Shown here: one piece after another, positions 1 to 9,089 of the stretch | How the letters are laid out: every line of letters begins with the position of its first letter | How positions within the stretch are numbered: the stretch's first letter is position 1 | Source: Cryptomeria japonica | Taxonomy: Eukaryota; Streptophyta; Pinopsida; Cupressales; Cupressaceae | Direction of reading: 5' to 3' | DNA length: 64,000 nucleotides | NCBI RefSeq assembly: GCF_030272615.1 | Contig: NC_081412.1 | Coordinates: forward strand, 105,904,296 to 105,968,295 | Made by a program: the position numbers and the translations under genes | Notes under the pieces: generated by a model | The model's input: the letters and a program-made list of their open reading frames with translations, nothing else | Told to the model about the DNA's origin: nothing | The model's database searches: none

Positions 1-802
1 ATAGTTCTAGTTAAGCTCAATACCAGAGGAGTGAATCCTCGTACATAAACCCAATTCAATCTCCAATGATCGACCAAATCCTCTACCTAAATGATATTAC
101 ATTATTCACACATTACATTCCTTGACCATGACCTCTTAACATAACCATGATGACCTACAATGAGATCTTACATCTATATATACAAACCCTTGACCATAAA
201 AAATTAGGTCGGCCACTAGATAATAAACCAATTACATAATTACAAACCATGTCGGCCTTAAACCAAAAAAATAATATCCAACACATAAGACATCCCAGAA
301 ACATATCAAGAGGTCCAATCCACACATTACATTAAATTTGGTCCATAACCTAGATCAACCGGGACCCAATATAGGTCCACACGCTACAACAATGATCTCC
401 ATCCACCAATTCTCAAACATGATCACCAATAGCATCCTAAAACTCCACTAGAAGCTACACAAACACCACTTATGCAATTCATTAAAGATCTTCATCAAAA
501 GATCTACCAGTGAAACCCATGTCGGAACCAGAAACTGAGCTTCTAAGAAAGTGGGATAGAATCTTATCACAAGACCAAAACCAACTGACTGAATATGAGC
601 ATGAGTATCATGAACAAGCCAATTCCATCACTGAACTATATTGGAGCTTACCAAATCATGTCGGATCCAAAACAACCAGAATCCACTCAACCTACCGGGA
701 CCAGAAGGACGTCGGTAAAGCATCCAAATAGCTAGTGTTGGCATCAATGACAAAACAACAATGAAACACATAAGCAATTCCACCAAATGGCCAATAAAGA
801 CA
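1..802 (-). repeat. Partial LTR (same family as the solo LTR at 43099-44339), cut by window edge
   Basis: The reverse complement of this stretch runs collinear with 43099 to about 43890, at roughly 80% identity by eye. Shared landmarks are TGGCCATTTGG near the LTR start, the TTGTATATATA TATA-like box (here at about 173-190 on the minus strand), ATTTAGGTAGAGGATTTGGTC and CTCTGGTATTGAGCTTAAC. The LTR start (TG on the minus strand) falls at about 801-802; its 3' part lies outside the window. It cannot be told here whether this is a solo LTR or one end of an element. Short open frames inside it look like chance. Confidence 0.8.
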
Positions 803-2157
803 TCCACCTTCAAGAATAGAGGGGATCTTTGATAAGGATAACATCTTGAAGGAGAGGAGAAGGAAAGTAAGAATACACACCTTCTCTAATATGTAGAAAA
901 AGTAGATTCTTATTGCACACCTTTACTAAGGAGAGATTTTTCATGAAAGATATATTATTTCAAATAAATATTAGGTCCTAGATAAGGAAGACACATACTC
1001 TATGCAATAAATGACATCAAATCATAGATACATCTCAACAAAGAAATGGTGAATCCTTAGAAAAAGATATGGGAGATAGAAATATCATTCTTTCCTCCCA
1101 AGCATAGAGGAAATGACATCAAAGAGGTATCATTTATAAAAACATTCTTCTAAAAGAAGGAAAGAGATCCTCATCGGGGATAAGCACATCCACAACACAG
1201 AAGGGTTCATTATAAAAGATACCACTCAATGAAGAAAAGGAATTTGATTAATGATTAGATACTTCCAACACCAAGGAAGAGGTACCAATTAAGGATATGT
1301 ATATAATATCCTCATTAGGGATACTTGTTCCAATATGAGAGAGGAGATTCCCAATAGGAATATAAACCCCTACCATCAATAAGAGATCCTTATAGAAGAC
1401 ACTAATTCACAAAGGGGGTAGTTTAAATCTTAAGAAGGAGATATGTTTGAAATCACTCTTACCCCCACACATAGAGACAAGAGGTGGGATATAAATAGGC
1501 TATTATGTTTCTTCCAAATTATGGTTGCACATGAAATTGTACTATCATGAATAAAAATGAGCCCCCTGTAGGTAAGCTACCAATGTCACCTAATGATGAG
1601 CAACATAATAGCCACTAATGTTATTTAAACATATGATAGATTGGATGAGGAATTTGAATATGACATGTAAAATTCTCTACAATATGTGAAATTAAAAACA
1701 TGTATAAGATGATAAATATTGAAAAGTATTAATCAAGAGAGTAGTTTTTAGGAGAAGAATAGGTCACTAATTCATGCACCTCTTGCACACTAGAATACTT
1801 AGGAAATGGATAGGCATAACTCCTTAGGGACCACTAGTACATTCGGGTCAAAATTTCGATGGCAAATCATCAGAATTCCGACAAAATTTCGTCGAACTAC
1901 CGACAAAAAAATTCATCGAAAACTTTGTGTCGAAAGTTCCGACTATCCTTGTGGTCATCGCAAATCTGACATCACCTCCAACCTTTCCGACGGCCACCAT
2001 GGATGCTCATACCCCGAAAGAATACTGTCACGATCTCGACCTATCGTCAAAATTATGACTCCAAAGGATAAAATTCTGACCGAGGAGTGATGTCAGATGC
2101 ACAACATCCTTGTCAGGCGTTTCATTAGTTATCATCAAAATTCTGATGGCGAGAGAT
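803..2157. other. Intergenic stretch, no gene recognised
   Basis: AT-rich sequence without a coding pattern. A TATA-like GGGATATAAATAGGC occurs near 1477 (plus). A CpG-rich patch lies at about 1840-2085 and is listed separately. Part of 830-960 loosely resembles 5170-5330 (AAGAATACA-CACCTTC followed by TTGCACAC), suggesting an old shared repeat, but this is weak. Confidence 0.5.
1840..2085. repeat. CpG-rich patch with TTCCGAC/TTTCGTCG motifs
   Basis: Against an AT-rich background this stretch has many variants of GAATTCCGAC, AAATTTCGTCG and TTCCGACGG. The same kind of motif recurs at 13120-13310 (CGTCGGAATTTCG, ATCGGAATTCGGACG, CCGTCGGAAACC). Such palindromic TCGGAAT arrays can be subterminal repeats of DNA transposons, but no clear terminal inverted repeats were found. 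A 94-codon open frame here is probably incidental. Confidence 0.4.
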
Positions 2158-3248
2158 GATGTGGGTCAAATGGCTTTGTTGTCAATGCATGAAAGAATTG
2201 AACAAGTTCTATTTTTAAAAATTGCATTAAACATTTTAATTTATTTGATTCAGTGTTATTTGCAAAAAATGATTATCAATGATGTTTCCTTTCTCCAAGA
2301 ATTGTCTAGGATCTTTCCATCAGATAATATGTAACATCAAATGACTAAATTTTTTCTTTACAAATGCTTATTTAATTTAATTATTATCTCAGCGTGAATT
2401 AAAATTTATATCTGTACGGAAGCAGAACATACAAGTTGAAGAGTCTCTTGCAAGCGAATTTCCTAAAAGAAAGCAAGCAGGCATTATCTTGAATGACATG
2501 GAAACAAGCTCATCAGCTGCCTAGAAGAGAGCAATTGGATAATGGCAGAGGAAAGTGTTTAAGGGTGATAAATAGATAGATGGTATGCAATACAAACAAA
2601 CAATGTTTGGAGTGTCTAATGTGACGTCTCTAATTTATGTCCGGAGGGACTAACTAGTTTTGGAGTTCCTACGAAACCTATTGGGCCATGCTTGGAGGAA
2701 ATCAATGTGTTCATGCAAGGAGCACCTTTTTTCTATTATGAGAATGATACTTTTGCACCGAGGGATATTTGGAAGTCAATATCCAAAAATTTCTATAGTG
2801 TGGAACAAGAGTTGGCGGACTCGAAGTATAATTGTCAACTTTCAGAAGACCAAGAGGTTATGTACACAATCTCCCAATAGAAGAGAAATTTCAAGAATTA
2901 CCTCTCCCCCCCATGACTATTCAGGAAGTACTTCCTCAAACAGAAGACTATTGGCCTCCATGGGATCAAAGAAAAAAATTAAAGCATAGACTCTAGACGA
3001 TGTGGTGGTGTCCTTCATGAAGAACTCTACACTATAATTGAAAATTCACGAGGGAAACTACAAGATAGTGAAGAGAAATACAATCTTGAAAAGTGGGAAG
3101 AATGGATCTTGGTTTGTGTGGGGCCAAGTCAGGTGGCTCCTCTAGAGGTTGACGAGATAGAAATGATATTAGGATTTGAAAAAGATCACACTCATGGAAC
3201 TTTGTGTGCGAGTGATCGATTACAGTGTTTGGGTAATGCATTCCAAAT
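2158..3248 (+). repeat. Left arm of 1.1-kb inverted repeat carrying DRM methyltransferase fragments
   Basis: This arm pairs with 3300-4394 in inverse orientation; by eye the arms agree at over 90%, with matching start (GTGGGTCA) and end (GCATTCCAAAT). The spacer is only 51 bp, so a transcript could fold into a long hairpin. The outer part (2158-2620) is AT-rich and could be intron or flank; the inner part contains DRM-like coding sequence. Confidence 0.9.
2629..3248 (+). pseudogene. Fragment of a DRM-type de novo cytosine-5 DNA methyltransferase
   Basis: Translation gives pieces of the N-terminal part of the plant DRM catalytic domain in the right order. LTSFGVPTKPIG, GAPFFYYEN, FAPRDIWKSISKNFYSVEQE and EVMYTISQ lie at about 2650-2877. 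MTIQEVLPQTEDYWPPWDQR follows from about 2911, then IIENSRGKLQDSEEKYN and CVGPSQVAPLEVDEIEMILG with KDHTHG, ending in RLQCLGNAFQ at 3248. The family performs RNA-directed DNA methylation. There is a stop at 2878-2880, a frameshift in the C-run near 2905-2912, a stop after about 2990, and no catalytic PC loop, so it cannot encode an enzyme. The assignment rests on my memory of DRM proteins, not on a search. Confidence 0.75.
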
Positions 3249-3299
3249 GGGTAATGTCTTGATTAAATACTTTTATCTTGATGTCATGCAACTATATCT
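3249..3299. other. 51-bp spacer (loop) of the DRM inverted repeat
   Basis: The spacer holds GTCTTGATTAAATACTTTTA followed by TCTTGATG, a degraded version of the DRM segment reading LSVLIKDFYPDGI that appears cleanly at about 5570-5608. The left arm therefore ends where that coding segment begins. Confidence 0.7.
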
Positions 3300-3930
3300 A
3301 TTTGGAATGCATTACCCAAACACCACAATCGATCACTCGCACATGAAGTTCCACGAGTGTGATCTTTTTCAAATCCTAATATCATTTCTATCTCGTCAAC
3401 CTCTAGAGGAGCCACCTGACTTGGCCCCACCCAAACCGAGATCCATTCTTCCCACTTTTCAAGATTGTATTTCTCTTCACTATCTTGCAGTTTCCCTCAT
3501 GAATTTTCAATTATAGTGTAGAGTTCTTCACGAAGGACACCACCACATCATCTAGAGTCTATGCTTTAATTTTTTTCTTTGATCTCATGGAGGCCAATAG
3601 TCCTCTGTTTGAGGAAGTGCTTTGAATAGTCATGGGGGGGAGAGGTAATTCTTGAAATTGCTCTTCTATTGGGAGATTGTGTACATAACCTCGTGGTCTT
3701 CTGAAAGCTGACAATTATACTTCAAGTCCACCAACTCTTGTTCCACACTATAGAAATTTTTGGATATTGACTTCCAAATATCCCTCGGTGCAAAAGTACC
3801 ATTCTCATAATAGAAAAAAGGTGCTCCTTGCATGAACACATTGATTTCCTCCAAGCGTGGCCCAATAGGTTTCGCAGGAACTCCAAAACCAGTTAGTCCC
3901 TCTGAACACAAATTACAGATGTCACATCAG
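3300..3930 (-). pseudogene. Second, inverted DRM methyltransferase fragment
   Basis: Read on the minus strand this repeats the DRM segment of the left arm. It is slightly better preserved at one end: GLTGFGVPAKPIGPRLEEIN is open for about 81 codons (3911-3666), where the left copy reads SFGVPTKPIGPCL. The MTIQ and WPPWDQR segment and the SQVAPLEVDEIE segment are present but interrupted. Both arms stop at the same coding position (CLGNAFQ). No start codon context, no SAM motif I and no catalytic motif IV lie within the arm, so it is a dead fragment, although it could base-pair with its partner if transcribed. Confidence 0.7.
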
Positions 3931-4394
3931 ACACTCCAGACATTGTTTGTTTGCATTTCATACTATCTATCTATTTATCACCCTTAAACACTTTCCTCTA
4001 CTATTCTCCAATTGCTCTCTTCTAAGCAGCTGATGAGCTTGTTTCCATGTCATTCAAGATAATGCCTGCTTGCTTTCTTTTAGGAAATTTGCTTGCACAT
4101 GACTCTTCAACTTGTATGTTCTACTTTCGTACAGATATAAATTTTAATTCACGCTCAGATAATAATTAAATAAAATAAGCATTTGTAATGAAAAGATTTA
4201 GTCATTCGATGTTACATATTATCTGATGGAAAGATCCTAGACAATTCTTGGAGAAAGGAAACATCATTGATAATCATTTTTTGCAAATAACACTGAATCA
4301 AATAAATTAAAAATGTTTCATGTAATTTTTAAAAGTAGAACTCGTTCAATGCTTTCATGCACTAAAGGCAAAGTCGTCTGACCCACACCATTAT
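3300..4394 (-). repeat. Right arm of 1.1-kb inverted repeat
   Basis: Inverse copy of 2158-3248. It matches throughout, including the non-coding outer flank (for example ATTCAGTGTTATTTGC and CTAGGATCTTTCCATCAGAT on the minus strand). Matching of flank plus coding sequence indicates a genomic inverted duplication rather than two cDNA insertions. Confidence 0.9.
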
Positions 4395-4796
4395 GCATAA
4401 TAGAACAAATCAATATAATAGGCTATTATAAAGAATATACACAAAAATATGAAAGAACATTAAATTACCATTACAAACTCATAAATCATTAAATAGTGAA
4501 AAAAGATATAAATTTGTAAATGTCTCCCTATAAACACCACAACCATAACCAAAACAAAAAAAATTCTTACCCACAAAAACTTAGCTGGTGAGTTGCAAGT
4601 CTACAACATCTCTCAGATGATCAAACCGTTTCTTAATTTTGTTCTTCTGGTTAGTCAATGGATTTAGTTGCATGTTGAAGTTTTCTATTTGAAGCCTTCT
4701 ATTTCCCTATATTTGAGACATAATAAAATTCTTGTGAGTGGGAAATTGATTCAAGAGTTACGTGTGAAGAATTTGGCAAAGTAAATGATGAGAATC
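4395..4796. other. Spacer without recognised gene
   Basis: AT-rich sequence between the large inverted repeat and the first small hairpin. No coding similarity or repeat structure was recognised. Confidence 0.4.
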
Positions 4797-4830
4797 AAAC
4801 TCAAATTTTATCTGTCTTGATTAAAGAATT

Positions 4831-5030
4831 TTATCTTGATGGCATTAAATTAAAGTTCTTTCTCTATTTTTTGGTGATCTCTGGAGCAGAGGTTGCTTTG
4901 CATCGACCTAGGATACATTTAACTTGTGTTGTATCTGTGGAAATATGTATCCTAGGACAATGCAATGCAACCTCTGCTCCACCAATACTAGATAGAAGAG
5001 AAATTACTTTAATTTAAAGCCATCATGATA
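4831..5030 (+). pseudogene. DRM methyltransferase motif-I fragment, folded back on itself
   Basis: About 65 codons are open on the plus strand, of which the DRM-like part runs from LIKEFYLDG to VVSVEICI. Frame slippage around FFLYFLVISG has replaced the expected LSLFSGIGG on this strand, while the opposite arm retains SSIGGAEVALHC. Downstream the plus reading runs into the inverted arm (CNATSAPP is antisense sequence). It is not a functional gene. What makes it notable is that it continues the DRM reading where the large inverted repeat stops. Confidence 0.7.
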
Positions 5031-5055
5031 AACTGCTTTCAAGACATATATTAGG

Positions 5056-5064
5056 TATAAAAGG
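5056..5064 (+). promoter_or_regulatory. TATA-like box downstream of hairpin copy 1
   Basis: TATAAAAGG in the context AGGTATAAAAGGAAGCC, repeated in identical context at 5818-5826. A good plant TATA match, but no start site or gene follows, so function is unknown. Confidence 0.35.
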
Positions 5065-5497
5065 AAGCCTAACCTGTCATTTGAAGGGGTTTACCTACAA
5101 TTCAAGTGATCTCTTAATTATAAAATCAATTCAATTCCAAGTGAACATGCAATCAAGCATTCATCAAGAATTGAAGGAGAAATCAAGTTAATAAAGATAT
5201 CATCTTTTAAATTAAGAAATGGGTAGGAGATTAAGAATACAAACCTTCCATATTGCACACTTCAAGGTATATTAAAATCAGTTTAAAGGGTATTCATTTA
5301 GGGACCTTTCATAAAATATTCTCAACTTACATATCATAAAAGGATCTTAAAATATTCATTGTTTATAATGATCAGAATTTGGTTGTTCCATGCACCTTCC
5401 TTTACTATTTTAAAAATATCATCGACCAAAATATTGTGCAGCAGTAGTATGGAGTGCATTTCATCTATTTTATGTCTAAATATTTCATCATACCACT

Positions 5498-5945
5498 TTG
5501 TTTTCAAAGGTGACTAATCGATTGTGGTGTTTGGGTAATGCATTCCAAATAGATCCGGTTGCATACCATTTATCTGTCTTGATTAAAGACTTTTATCCTG
5601 ATGGCATTAAATTAAAGTTCTTTCTCTATTTTTTGGTGATCTCTGGAGCAGAGGTTGCTTTGCATCAACCTGGGATACATTTAACTTGTGTTGTATCTAT
5701 GGAAATATGTATCCTATGACGATGTAATGCAACCTCTGCTCCACCAATACTAGATAGAAGAGAAAGTACTTTAATTTAAAGCCATCAGGATAAAATTCTT
5801 TCAAGACATATATAAGGTATAAAAGGAAGCCTACCCTATCATTTGAAGGGGTCTACCTACAATTCAAGTGATCTCTTAGTTATAAAATCAATTCAATTCC
5901 AAGTGAACAGGCAATCAAGCATTGAAGGAGAATTCAAGTTGGTGC
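5498..5945 (+). pseudogene. Direct repeat copy 2: DRM fragment RLWCLGNAFQ to motif I, with hairpin
   Basis: Translation from about 5513 reads NRLWCLGNAFQIDPVAYHLS, then VLIKDFYPDGIKLKFF and ISGAEVALHQPGIHLTCVVS. This overlaps the end of the large inverted repeat (CLGNAFQ) and extends through motif I, so it joins the two blocks as parts of one ancestral gene. About 5592-5680 pairs with about 5706-5794 as a hairpin like copy 1. The tail repeats TATAAAAGG at 5818-5826 and the ATTCAAGTGATCTC element. There is no catalytic motif; it is a pseudogene. Confidence 0.75.
5818..5826 (+). promoter_or_regulatory. TATA-like box downstream of hairpin copy 2
   Basis: Same TATAAAAGG context as at 5056-5064, conserved between the two direct repeats. 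Confidence 0.35.
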
Positions 5946-6314
5946 AGGTGAATTTGGAAGACAAAAGGACTCAATGAAGCCATTAAAGACTTTTGAAGGT
6001 CTTAGAAGTGAAGAGCCAATCAATTATGATGTCTTAAGGGGCTAGCCTTAAACAACACACACTAATCTTTTACTACTTAGGTGAGTTGTGGGCCCATTCC
6101 TTCCCTTGACATCCATTCCCATCTGTTTCTGTTAAAAAGACAATCACCATTAGCATTTGAATTCAAACAGTGTTCTTGCGTTTGACTGCATAGAACAAAG
6201 CAAATGTCATAAGAAACTCTCATCTACCTCACAGCTATCATAGAATACCTTCCCGAGGAGATATTCTCATGTCCTTTCCTGCTTTATGCTATCGATGAAA
6301 TACATAAGCGTCCT
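5946..6314. other. Spacer without recognised gene
   Basis: No repeat pairing or clear coding similarity found. The last 100 bases could be an unrecognisable upstream part of the PPR pseudogene that follows. Confidence 0.4.
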
Positions 6315-6725
6315 CACAATGTAGTCAATGCAAAAAATAGATTTCCATTTCAATCAGTTTTATTTGCCAGCGTACTCTCTACCTGTGCCAAAATGGGAGC
6401 TTTGGAACAGAGTATGGGCTTCCATCAAAGTAGAAGGTAAGGTCAATTAATATTAGATGCTTACGGTTGGAAATGCTCTGTTTGACATGTTTGGAAAATG
6501 TGGAAGTATAGACATGCATTAAAGAAATGTGATCTAATGGAATGCTATGATTGCAAGATATGCACAAGATGTGTTTGAAACGGATTTAGAAACTTCCAAC
6601 CAAATGTGATTAGTGAATATAGATGTTGTAGTGCAACTGCCCAGGTACACATGCATGCAAAATATGTAAGCTTAGATAAGGCACATGAACTATTTGACAT
6701 AATGCCTCAAAGATCACCCAATATC
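6315..6725 (+). pseudogene. PPR (pentatricopeptide repeat) protein pseudogene fragment
   Basis: Several frames together give a typical plant PLS-type PPR ladder. MQKIDFHFNQF (from about 6330) is followed after a one-base shift by FASVLSTCAKMGALEQSMGF, then VGNALFDMFGKCGSID, RNVI and WNAMIARYAQ, and finally SLDKAHELFDIMPQRSP near 6670-6720. PPR proteins bind organellar RNA. At least three frameshifts or stops and a loss of about ten residues between GSID and RNVI rule out function. No flanking LTR or poly(A) shows how it came here. Confidence 0.7.
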
Positions 6726-8809
6726 CAATGACGGTTGGGAGAAAGAAAACATCAATTTTTTGATAATCTTAAATATTTCTTTATTCATCACTATAAATCT
6801 ATTATGAATTTAGTCTCAATATTGCAGAAATTTATTCTATTATGAATGCAATATTTAGGGATGTAATCTTTATATTTTTTTTTTAATTAGGAAAAGGTCC
6901 TAATAGAATCCCCAACTAATTAATCTAGAGAAATATACCACTAAAGAAAGAAATTCAATCCTCACCACTATGGTCTTGAAGGCTTTTAAGACACTTGGAT
7001 TCCTATTTTGACCTGCTTTTCCTTGACCCTATGTTAAGATAGTAAACTAGTTTGAGAGAATCTATTGGGTGGGAAATTGTGTATGGTTGCAATTATTTTC
7101 ATGCATGGAAAGTGATTTAAAGTTTGGACCAATAGAGGATAAGTATTTCTTGAACCTTCAAGGACATGTGTAGAGCACCACATGGATGTTTCTCCATTAT
7201 TGAACTCTTTGAATATGTAAGTAAATTATTTTTGGTTGATGACACAGTAAGTGTGGTATTTGTCTTTTCAATATGTTGTGGATAATATTAGTCAAATATG
7301 GAATTTTTTTTATGCTATATACACTATGTTTTGGATTGAATTTAGGCAAGCGAAGAGGTAATGGAAGAATAAAAGAGGTACACAAAGGAAGAAGAGTGAA
7401 ATAGGTGGTTTGGGATGGAGGTTACAAGTATATATGATAATTCATATGGATAATTTGTTGTCTATAAAGAGGCAAATAAGCTATCACAACTTCAACATGA
7501 ATGAATGCCTCATCTACAGAAGCAAAAGGTACCTCTAATGGTTTCAAAATTTGTCAAAATAGTTATGATATACCAAATAATCAAGTGGAATATCCTTTAG
7601 GTAACTAATATTATCTTCAAACTATTTATTTTGATTTTCATCATATCCTTTCCATGTGCATTTCCCTTGGTTTTAGTCCCATTTTTTCTTTATTTTATTC
7701 AAAACAAAATTTATACATGCCTCTACTTGTCACACCACTCATTAATTGTTTGGGATTTTCATTCCATTCACCAAGGTTGGCATCTATTCTAAGACTTTGT
7801 GTCATGGCCAAGCTAAATGATTTGCCTCTAGTTTCTCTCCAATCTAGTCACCTAGTAGCATGTGAAATCTATCTCTTCCTAATTATTATTCTCTTCGTCT
7901 TGTTAATGACCATTTCATTAATGAATCCTTCCTCATAATTTTGGATAAGTGGGACAATGTTAGCTCAAGGAATCTTTTCAATCCTCTTTCAAGATTCTTT
8001 CCCAAGTAATAATCTTGCATATTGGAAAATAAATTACGCTTCTATTTTTCCAAGCTACTCTTCCTTATAATGTTTAGATTTATTCTAAAGTGCTCATTAT
8101 GACTCATGTTTACTACTCTTCCTATTAGTCTCATTCCAGTATCTCCTACAAAAATATGAAATGATTACATTTATATTTTATTTGTGTCTCCTAAATATCC
8201 ACAAAATTTGGAACAATAATACAATTTTTTAATAATATTTAATTGTAAAAGAAAGGATTAAAATGGAACTAAACACTCTAAATAAATTAATCAGGGTTAA
8301 AGGGATAAACTAGGATCAATTCATGAAGGCAAGATCTGTTATCTCAAAATTAATAGATTCATGCAAGAAAAGAAATATTAAATCTAGAGATAAAATTCTT
8401 GAAAAATTTAGCTAGCTAAAAGCGAAAGAATGTTGTCAAGCTCTCATTTTCGCACAAACTAGCAAAGGTTGTAGAGGATAAATCACTATTGAACTTACCC
8501 CTATCTCATATAACCCTATGTTGAGACCTCGCTCAGTAGGATTCCATCTAATCATTCATCTATCTTCTTACAGTCTAGGCCTTAGGATAGATTTTATTAA
8601 CACTTCACCTTTTGCCCTTGTGATACCAGCAATCACATCAACCAACTATGTTTATCCCCACGTCGTGACCCAACATACCAGAACCTTGGAGTTGTCTCAA
8701 GTGATCCTTAAGCAAATCTCTAGCATTTGAGTAACTTTGTTCAAGAGAGGATAAGATACTTTTGGGTATTTTATTCTACATTCGCATGTGCATAAAAAAC
8801 ACATCAACA
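6726..8809. other. About 2 kb without recognised gene
   Basis: AT-rich sequence. Open frames of up to 94 codons (for example 7654-7938) have no recognisable motif and are rich in Leu, Ile and Ser as expected by chance. No paired repeats noticed. Confidence 0.4.
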
Positions 8810-8904
8810 CCTCCCACTTGTCAATGGATAAGCTAAAGTTGCTCTATAATGAATGGTTTATAAGGCACACCACTTGATGAAGGTTATGCAAATGGGGTGG
8901 CAAG

Positions 8905-9006
8905 TTGAATGGGTTTGATCTTGGGACAATCTACATGGTTAAACGTTCTTGATTTAGAGTAGTATTAGTATGGGTGACCTCCTAGGAATCCGTAATGCTT
9001 CACCGC
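8905..9006 (+). repeat. 5S rRNA-derived sequence with A-box and C-box like regions
   Basis: GGTTAAACGTTCTTG (about 8938-8952) resembles the 5S A-box AGTTAAGCGTGCTTG. AGTAGTATTAGTATGGGTGA followed by CCTCCTAGGAA (about 8959-8990) is almost the plant 5S C-box region, followed by a decayed 3' end (GCTTCACC). Upstream similarity to 5S is weak. It is either a decayed 5S copy or the 5S-bearing LTR of a Cassandra-type TRIM; TTTATAAGGCAC and CTCCCACTTGTCAATGG upstream (8810-8865) would suit the latter. No partner LTR or PBS was found. Confidence 0.55.
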
Positions 9007-9040
9007 TATGAGCATCACTTTGATGAAATGAGTACTAAGT

Positions 9041-9089
9041 GATCCATTCTTATGAGGGGTTCATGTAAACTACTCATGAGAATGGGTCA
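9041..9089. repeat. Short inverted repeat (hairpin)
   Basis: GATCCATTCTTATGAG pairs with CTCATGAGAATGGGTC with two mismatches around a loop of about 16 bases. It lies directly downstream of the 5S-like sequence. Confidence 0.5.

Larger units (their letters stand above)
4811..5195 (+). repeat. Direct repeat copy 1: DRM motif-I hairpin plus TATA-containing tail
   Basis: This unit recurs at 5573-5945 with few differences. Its first part is itself an inverted repeat: about 4831-4919 pairs with about 4944-5030 around a loop of roughly 24 bp. The plus reading gives LIKEFYLDGIKLKFF and ISGAEVALHRPRIHLTCVVS, matching the DRM segment that contains SAM-binding motif I (family consensus about FSGIGGAEVALHRLGI). 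The minus reading of the right arm keeps SSIGGAEVALH, so both strands carry the same motif. A TATAAAAGG box lies just downstream at 5056-5064. Confidence 0.8.

Noticed and set aside
1806-2090. 94-codon open frame in the CpG-rich patch
   Set aside because: Composition is explained by the motif repeats; no protein similarity recognised.
2692-3516. Open frames of 62-135 codons considered as a functional methyltransferase gene
   Set aside because: Stops, a frameshift in the C-run and absence of catalytic motifs; the 135-codon frame runs through the loop into antisense sequence of the other arm.
7654-7938. 94-codon plus-strand open frame
   Set aside because: No motif, Leu/Ser-rich, no neighbouring coding signal.
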